A stretch of 19,935 bases of DNA. Source: Armatimonadetes bacterium UBA1398 (GTDB taxonomy: Bacteria > Armatimonadota > Zipacnadia > UBA1398). Location of the stretch: positions 70,033 through 89,967 of the forward strand of contig DBQI01000061.1 of NCBI GenBank assembly GCA_002305165.1, given 5' to 3'. A model generated the notes under the pieces. The model saw only the letters and a program-made list of their open reading frames with translations. It was not told where the DNA came from and did not search any database. This document shows positions 15,597 through 19,935 of the stretch, in pieces. How positions within the stretch are numbered: position 1 is the first letter of the stretch; each line of letters opens with the position of its first letter. The position numbers were made by a program, and so were the translations under genes.

Positions 15597-15612
15597 TGTT
15601 TCACGTGAAACA
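15597..15612. other. parS: parS chromosome-partitioning site (ParB binding palindrome)
   Basis: TGTTTCACGTGAAACA is a perfect 16-bp palindrome identical to the consensus parS sequence bound by ParB/Spo0J. ParB loads here, spreads and recruits ParA and SMC to segregate the origin region. The site spans the GTG start codon (15605-15607) of the following gene, and its 3' half is translated as VKH. I found no second copy in the window. parAB genes are not present. parS sites are usually clustered near the replication origin, so the window probably lies in the origin-proximal part of the chromosome. A chance perfect match in 20 kb of high-GC DNA is very unlikely. Confidence 0.88.
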
Positions 15613-17017
15613 TACGTTTGCATGCACAATCGTCGCGGCCCTTGTTGCTGCGGGAGCGGGAGTGGCACAGGTGCCGGAGACCGTAACCTCGATGATCGAG
15701 CGCAACGCTGAGATGGGGCTGGAGCGCTACCCGATCGGCTTCTGGAACTACACGAATCTCGCGGCCCACGGGCAGTACATGGATGAGGCTGAGATCGAGG
15801 AGTGGGCAGACGCGGGCTTCACGCTGACGATGACACCCAACTTCGATGCCTCTAACTGGCGCCAGGTGGAGCACATGCGGCGCATCCTCGACTGGGCCCA
15901 TGCGCGCGGGATGAAGCTCATCCTGTGCGACCCCCGCACCTATTCGCCCCACCAGTCTGTTGGCGTGAGCCGCGAGGCGATTCCCGATTCGCACCGTGAG
16001 GGCATCGCGAACGCGGTGAAGACCTTCGGGGATCACCCAGGGCTCTTCGGCTTCCACATTGGCGACGAGCCGGGAGTCGAGGCGAACGAGGCCTTCTTCG
16101 CCGCCTACCGCGCCACGAAGCGGGCTGCCCCGAACCTTCACCCCTTCATGAACTTCCTGCCGTGGTACCCGGGCGTGTCGGGGCGCGTAGGCTACGACAC
16201 ATGGCCCGAGTACCTCGATGCGGCCGTCGCGAAGGCGGACCTCGACTTCCTGTGCTGGGATTGCTACGCCCAGATGAACCCCGGCCTATCGGGCTGGGAC
16301 ATGTACTACAAGAACCTCCGGCTCTACCGAGAGGCGGCTTGGCGCCACGGTATTCCCTTCTGGAACACCGTCCTCTCCGTTGGCCACTTCAACTACCGCT
16401 GCCCCAGCTTCAATGACCTGCGATGGCAGTTCAACACGACCGTGGCCTCGGGCGCCAGCGGCGTTCTGTGGTTCTTCTACTACATGCGGGAGCCTCACTC
16501 GAACTACCGGCTGTCGCCCGTGGATGAGCACTGGGACCGCACCGAGACCTACTACGACCTACGGCGCATCCAGAAGAGCTTCCACCGGCAGTACGGCGAC
16601 CTGTTCCTCCGCCTCGCGCCCGTGAGGGTGACCTTCGCGCCCGAGCCCTTCGGTGATGGCGACGTGTTCACGCCGAATGAGGTCGTCTCGGCCATCGACT
16701 CGGGTGGGAAGCCTGTGCTCATCGGGGAGTTCGCCGACTCCGCGGGTCAGCGCTATGTGATGGTCGTGAACAACAGCACCGAGGAGAACGCCCGGGTCGC
16801 CGTGACCTTCCCTGGGAAGGACGTGCAGCTCCATAGCTGGCAGTGGAATGGCACGGAGCAGCCTGGCCACGCCTACAGCGCCGACAGCGCGGAGCGCACC
16901 GAGGCCGGTGTGACGGTGTGGCACTGGCTCGCCCCGGGCCAGGAGGCCGTCTACCGTGTGGAGTCGGAGCTGACGCGCTTGACGCCCGTGACGATCCAGG
17001 CCGAGAAGGGCGAGTAG
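15605..17017 (+). CDS. Secreted TIM-barrel glycoside hydrolase-like protein, tandem paralogue 1
   Basis: A 470-residue exported protein. The N-terminus MKHTFACTIVAALVAAGAG is a Sec signal peptide with probable cleavage after Ala21 (VA/Q). The barrel begins at about YPIGFWNYTN and has repeated beta-alpha units (FTLTMTPNF, MKLILCDPRTY). The motif FGFHIGDEPGVEAN holds Glu155 at the place of the clan GH-A acid/base. Downstream are YDTWPEYLDAAV, FLCWDCYAQMN and GIPFWNTVLSVGHFNYR, then a C-terminal beta domain (about 360-470). I could not find an obvious nucleophile Glu at the expected late strand, so hydrolysis is not certain. It is about 35 percent similar by eye to the next gene, indicating a tandem duplication. 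The GTG start lies inside parS and the Shine-Dalgarno overlaps the previous stop codon. Confidence 0.7.
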   Translation: MKHTFACTIVAALVAAGAGVAQVPETVTSMIERNAEMGLERYPIGFWNYTNLAAHGQYMDEAEIEEWADAGFTLTMTPNFDASNWRQVEHMRRILDWAHARGMKLILCDPRTYSPHQSVGVSREAIPDSHREGIANAVKTFGDHPGLFGFHIGDEPGVEANEAFFAAYRATKRAAPNLHPFMNFLPWYPGVSGRVGYDTWPEYLDAAVAKADLDFLCWDCYAQMNPGLSGWDMYYKNLRLYREAAWRHGIPFWNTVLSVGHFNYRCPSFNDLRWQFNTTVASGASGVLWFFYYMREPHSNYRLSPVDEHWDRTETYYDLRRIQKSFHRQYGDLFLRLAPVRVTFAPEPFGDGDVFTPNEVVSAIDSGGKPVLIGEFADSAGQRYVMVVNNSTEENARVAVTFPGKDVQLHSWQWNGTEQPGHAYSADSAERTEAGVTVWHWLAPGQEAVYRVESELTRLTPVTIQAEKGE

Positions 17018-17030
17018 AACCCTAGAGCAA

Positions 17031-17037
17031 GGAGAGG
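17031..17037 (+). promoter_or_regulatory. Shine-Dalgarno GGAGAGG that fixes the start of paralogue 2
   Basis: GGAGAGG (17031-17037) lies 10 bases before ATG 17048 but only 1 base before the in-frame GTG at 17039. The spacing therefore favours 17048. Confidence 0.65.
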
Positions 17038-17047
17038 TGTGAACCGT

Positions 17048-18259
17048 ATGCGAATCGCGTGTGCCCTGTGTGGGCTAGCGCTCTTGGCCGTCGCCGCCCC
17101 CGGGTTGGCGCAGGAGGAGGATGGTACCGTGGCTCCAGAGGACTTTGTGATACTGCCTTGGGGATGGACTCCGGGCGACCTGCAACAGCTCGAGTGGATC
17201 CGCGAGTGTGGGTTCAACCTAGCCGGGTTCGTCGATCCTGACGCCCTGGACCTGGTGCAACAAGCCGGCCTGCAGGCCTTCGTGTCCGGAAACCATGTTG
17301 GCGATGCGGAGGCGGGCCTGGATGATGAGGAGATCGCTCGACGCGTGGGCGAGCTTGTCGACCGTGTGGGGGACCATCCCGCCACCTTCGGCTACTACCT
17401 CCGCGATGAGCCCAGTTCCGTCATCTACCCCGGCCTGGGCCGGTGGAAGGCGGCCTACAAGGCGGCCAACCCCGATCGGCTCGCCTATATCAACTTGTTC
17501 CCCAACTACGCCTCCCCAGGCCAGATGGGCGCGGACACCTACGAGCAATACCTGGAGCGCTACGTGGAGCAGGTGGACCCGGAGTTCATCAGCTACGATC
17601 ACTACGCCCTCATGGATGATGGGACACTGCGTGACGGGTACTTCCAGAATCTGGAGGCCGTGCGCCGGGTTTCGCTGGCGGCAGGCATCCCCTTTTGGAA
17701 CATCGTGCTATCGAACGCCCACTTCCGCTACGCCGAGCCCTCACCAGCCGGTCTACGGTTCCAGGCCTACACGACGCTGGCGTATGGCGGGCGGGGCATC
17801 TCGTACTTCACCTACTTCGCGCCGAAGGTCGGCAACTACCGGCTGGCGCCCGTCGACCAGTTCGGGAACCGCACTCCGGTGTGGGACATGCTGCGCAACG
17901 TGAACCTCCAGATTCACGCATTGGCGCCCGCTTATTGCATCCTTCGCAGCGTCAACGTGTTCCACCACGGTGGCGAGATCCCGGAGGGGTGCTCGGGCAT
18001 CGAGACCAGCGCTCACCTCGAATCCGTGGATGGTGAGAACCTGCTCGTGGGCGAGTTCGTGGGGCCGGACGACCAACCGGCGGTGCTCGTCGTGAACAAG
18101 GACCTGCACATCTCCACGACCTTCGGCGTGCGTTTCAAGCAACCCGGCCGCGTGCAGCTCGTGAGCCCCTATCAGGAGGGCGCCGTCGTGGACCTGGCGG
18201 GCGAGCAGGGATGGCTGGCGCCCGGCCAGGGCTCACTGTTGCTGCTTCAGCCGGAGTGA
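17048..18259 (+). CDS. Secreted TIM-barrel glycoside hydrolase-like protein, tandem paralogue 2
   Basis: A 403-residue exported protein with the Sec signal peptide MRIACALCGLALLAVAAPG, probably cleaved after Ala21 (GLA/Q). The first half of the barrel is shorter than in paralogue 1. FGYYLRDEPSS places Glu121 as the candidate acid/base, and the shared downstream blocks are YDHYALMDDG, GIPFWNIVLSNAHFRYAEPS and NYRLAPVD, followed by a C-terminal beta domain. The close motif-by-motif correspondence with the gene 30 bp upstream shows duplication and divergence. As in paralogue 1, no late-strand nucleophile Glu is evident: Ser-Val-Gly and Ser-Asn-Ala stand at equivalent places. It is the last gene of the nagA series and ends 12 bp from the convergent serpin. 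Function beyond carbohydrate binding or cleavage is unknown. Confidence 0.7.
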   Translation: MRIACALCGLALLAVAAPGLAQEEDGTVAPEDFVILPWGWTPGDLQQLEWIRECGFNLAGFVDPDALDLVQQAGLQAFVSGNHVGDAEAGLDDEEIARRVGELVDRVGDHPATFGYYLRDEPSSVIYPGLGRWKAAYKAANPDRLAYINLFPNYASPGQMGADTYEQYLERYVEQVDPEFISYDHYALMDDGTLRDGYFQNLEAVRRVSLAAGIPFWNIVLSNAHFRYAEPSPAGLRFQAYTTLAYGGRGISYFTYFAPKVGNYRLAPVDQFGNRTPVWDMLRNVNLQIHALAPAYCILRSVNVFHHGGEIPEGCSGIETSAHLESVDGENLLVGEFVGPDDQPAVLVVNKDLHISTTFGVRFKQPGRVQLVSPYQEGAVVDLAGEQGWLAPGQGSLLLLQPE

Positions 18260-18271
18260 CGCGAACTCGCG

Positions 18272-19570
18272 CTAGGGTCCGGACGCCGTGGGATCCGCGA
18301 CCCTTCCGATGAACAGGTGAACGCCGACGGGCTCGTCCTCGATCAAGAAGAGGAAGGGCCTGTCGGCGCGGAACTCCACACGGTCTCCCGCCATTGCCGC
18401 CTCCATGGCCACGGCCGTGGCTGCCGCAGCCTCCGTGCCTTTCTCATCGAAGCGGATGTAGGCTTTGTGCAGTGCGCGGCTTATGAAGAGGCGCTCGGCT
18501 GACGTCATGCCCGAGAAGTCGGCTCGAGAGATGTCGAAGGCATCGACCATGCCCATGTCCGTCAGCGGTTGCACGAGGTCGCTAGGCGCGGTGAACTCGA
18601 ACCGTGGCACGGTGAGATCGACGTCGCACCAGACCGCCTCCGCAGCTAGATCCGCAAGGGTCTGGGGCGTCAGAGCGGCCTCTACGGCCTCTAGTCTGCC
18701 GGGACGCGGGAGGACGAGCATCGCCCTGTGGGTGGGATGCCGGTAGCGTAGCCAGACAGCCTGCAAGTCGTCGGTCTCGGCATACTGGTGCATCTCCCTC
18801 TGATGCATCATGGGCGCCGCGACGACGCGCCCGTCCAGTGTGCTGAAGTCGCCATCCTCGGTCATCTTGCGCTCGAAGGGCTCCTCCCACGCTTCCAGGA
18901 AGTGAACCGCGTTCGCGAGCACCAGTCGAGTGTCGCGACTGAGGTCCGGCTGGATGAGATCCCGGATCCGGTCGTTCGTGGCGCTTCGCACCCAGTCGTT
19001 GATCGACCGAGTGGCGCCAGCGGGGTCGGTCTGGAAGTCCGCAGCGTATGCCGCGGCGCCGTAGTCACGCCCGACCACCTCTGTGAATCCGGGCAGCAGC
19101 GGGTAGCCCGACTGTAGCCACATGGCGTTGGCGACGCGAAGGCCGCCGCTCTCTTGCCCGCCTACAAGCCTGCTCGCGAGCGTCCTCACAGCAGGATGGA
19201 GGCGGTCCTGAGGCAGGTTGTAGTGGAGAGCGGCCGCCATCTGGGACTCAGTCTCCCCACGCGCGCCAGCGTATGCCATGCCGCAGGCGAGGGAGACGCT
19301 GGCGGGCGAGGCGACGACGTTGCCCCCTTCCGCAGCCAGCCGGCGGTAGAGGTCCAGTGTGAACGCGTTCATGCCCTCCGCGACAACGGCGACGTCGTCC
19401 TCTGTGGCGTCAGCGCCGGCGGGAATCGCCTCGGCCAGGCATGTGAGCGCAGGCATGCGTGGAGCGAACCAGCCGCCACCGCCCTCACGGCGATCGCAGC
19501 CTACGAGCAGGCACAGGAGCATGGCGACACAAAGGGGGGGCAAGGCGCCTATGATGTCTCGGTGTTTCAT
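18272..19570 (-). CDS. Serpin-family protease inhibitor, lipoprotein
   Basis: A 432-residue serpin. Serpins inhibit serine proteases by a suicide mechanism in which a cleaved reactive loop inserts into the main sheet. The N-terminus has a hydrophobic signal ending in LVGC with Cys25 as lipidation site, and Asp26 follows. Serpin landmarks are NVVASPASVSLACGMAYAGA, LVLANAVHFLEAWEEPF and the C-terminal DRPFLFLIEDEP. The hinge EKGTEAAAATA (from Glu376) has small residues at the insertion positions, typical of inhibitory serpins. Alignment from both sides with alpha-1-antitrypsin puts P1 at Ala392 and P1' at Met393, which would suit an elastase- or subtilisin-like target. ATG 19570 is preferred over the in-frame ATG 19687 because it directly precedes the signal sequence and has AGGGA 8 bases upstream. 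Target unknown. Confidence 0.9.
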   Translation of the reverse strand: MKHRDIIGALPPLCVAMLLCLLVGCDRREGGGGWFAPRMPALTCLAEAIPAGADATEDDVAVVAEGMNAFTLDLYRRLAAEGGNVVASPASVSLACGMAYAGARGETESQMAAALHYNLPQDRLHPAVRTLASRLVGGQESGGLRVANAMWLQSGYPLLPGFTEVVGRDYGAAAYAADFQTDPAGATRSINDWVRSATNDRIRDLIQPDLSRDTRLVLANAVHFLEAWEEPFERKMTEDGDFSTLDGRVVAAPMMHQREMHQYAETDDLQAVWLRYRHPTHRAMLVLPRPGRLEAVEAALTPQTLADLAAEAVWCDVDLTVPRFEFTAPSDLVQPLTDMGMVDAFDISRADFSGMTSAERLFISRALHKAYIRFDEKGTEAAAATAVAMEAAMAGDRVEFRADRPFLFLIEDEPVGVHLFIGRVADPTASGP

Positions 19571-19935
19571 CTCACGATCCCTTCCCGGGCGCAGACATAG
19601 CTGGCGGTCTGGAGTCCCTACCTTACATGAGTGGTGTTTCGGTATGTTTGTTCCGCGTGTTTGGCCGGTCTCTCTCCTTTCACTCATCCATAGAGGAGTT
19701 CGTCTGTCCTACTTCAACATGAATCTCGGGGTCAGGAACGTACAACACGAATGAACCCATTTCCGCACTTGGCCGCGGCGGCCAGATTCACCCTTCTCGC
19801 GCCATGAACACCTATCGGAATCCCACGGTTTCAGCGGAGTGAGCCGAACGCCCCGAGGGGTGATGCCAGTCCATGAAGACACCGAACCGACGTCAGGGCT
19901 ACAAGGAGTTTCAACGCCCCAAGCTACAGTGCCAC
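19571..19935. other. 365-bp region without a supportable gene, upstream of the serpin
   Basis: The stretch is less GC-rich near 19620-19660 and probably holds the serpin promoter, but I could not assign convincing -35 and -10 boxes. The only small reading frame of note (19751-19807, 18 codons) has no supporting signal. The final 28 bases begin GTTTCAACGCCCC, which resembles the 5' end of some CRISPR repeats, but no second copy is present. Confidence 0.4.

Noticed and set aside
19555..19575. A second, degenerate parS (TGTTTCATCTCAC) near the serpin start
   Set aside because: Only one half of the palindrome matches, and the rest of the sequence diverges.
19571..19687. A 39-residue extension of the serpin to ATG 19687
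   Set aside because: It would place a charged stretch before the lipoprotein signal sequence, and ATG 19570 has its own Shine-Dalgarno.
19751..19807. An 18-codon small open frame
   Set aside because: Too short, with no ribosome-binding site, conservation or motif evidence.

Overview
This is a GC-rich (visibly well above 60 percent) bacterial chromosomal segment with 15 genes on both strands. Most start with ATG, but several start with GTG or TTG and usually carry a purine-rich Shine-Dalgarno. I see no rRNA, tRNA, insertion sequence, phage gene or plasmid gene. Conserved housekeeping genes sit beside exported TIM-barrel carbohydrate enzymes, two ADP-ribosylglycohydrolase-fold proteins and a lipoprotein serpin. 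That mixture suggests a little-studied, free-living, polysaccharide-using lineage (Armatimonadota, Planctomycetota or a similar group). This placement is inference with low confidence.

Left block (1-7396). The 5' end of a D-2-hydroxyacid dehydrogenase gene leaves the window on the minus strand. Divergent from it runs a plus-strand series: a queuosine-precursor transporter (yhhQ), a large Tat-exported glycoside-hydrolase-like protein, a transaldolase, a class II fructose-bisphosphate aldolase and an RsuA/RluB-type pseudouridine synthase. GC-rich hairpins without a T-tract lie at the three junctions from the hydrolase to the pseudouridine synthase.

Middle block (7424-10543, minus strand). gmk, coaBC and metK form a housekeeping operon. 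gmk and coaBC overlap as TAATG, with no rpoZ between them. metK starts with TTG behind a Shine-Dalgarno that an upstream segment can pair with.

Right block (10679-18259, plus strand). A probable operon runs nagA, an atypical ADP-ribosylglycohydrolase-fold protein that lacks the usual Asp-Asp metal motif, a second ADP-ribosylglycohydrolase with intact motifs, a NAT_N/GNAT_C-type acyltransferase and two tandem paralogous secreted TIM-barrel proteins. Amino-sugar deacetylation, N-glycosidic bond hydrolysis, acyl transfer and extracellular glycan cleavage could together form one catabolic or modification route; this is inference. A perfect 16-bp parS chromosome-partitioning site (TGTTTCACGTGAAACA, 15597-15612) lies exactly on the GTG start of the first secreted protein. 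It suggests that the segment lies in the origin-proximal part of the chromosome.

Right edge (18272-19935). A minus-strand lipoprotein serpin converges on the secreted pair with a 12-bp gap. The last 365 bases hold no supportable gene. The final 28 bases resemble the start of a CRISPR repeat, but only one copy is present, so this cannot be confirmed here.
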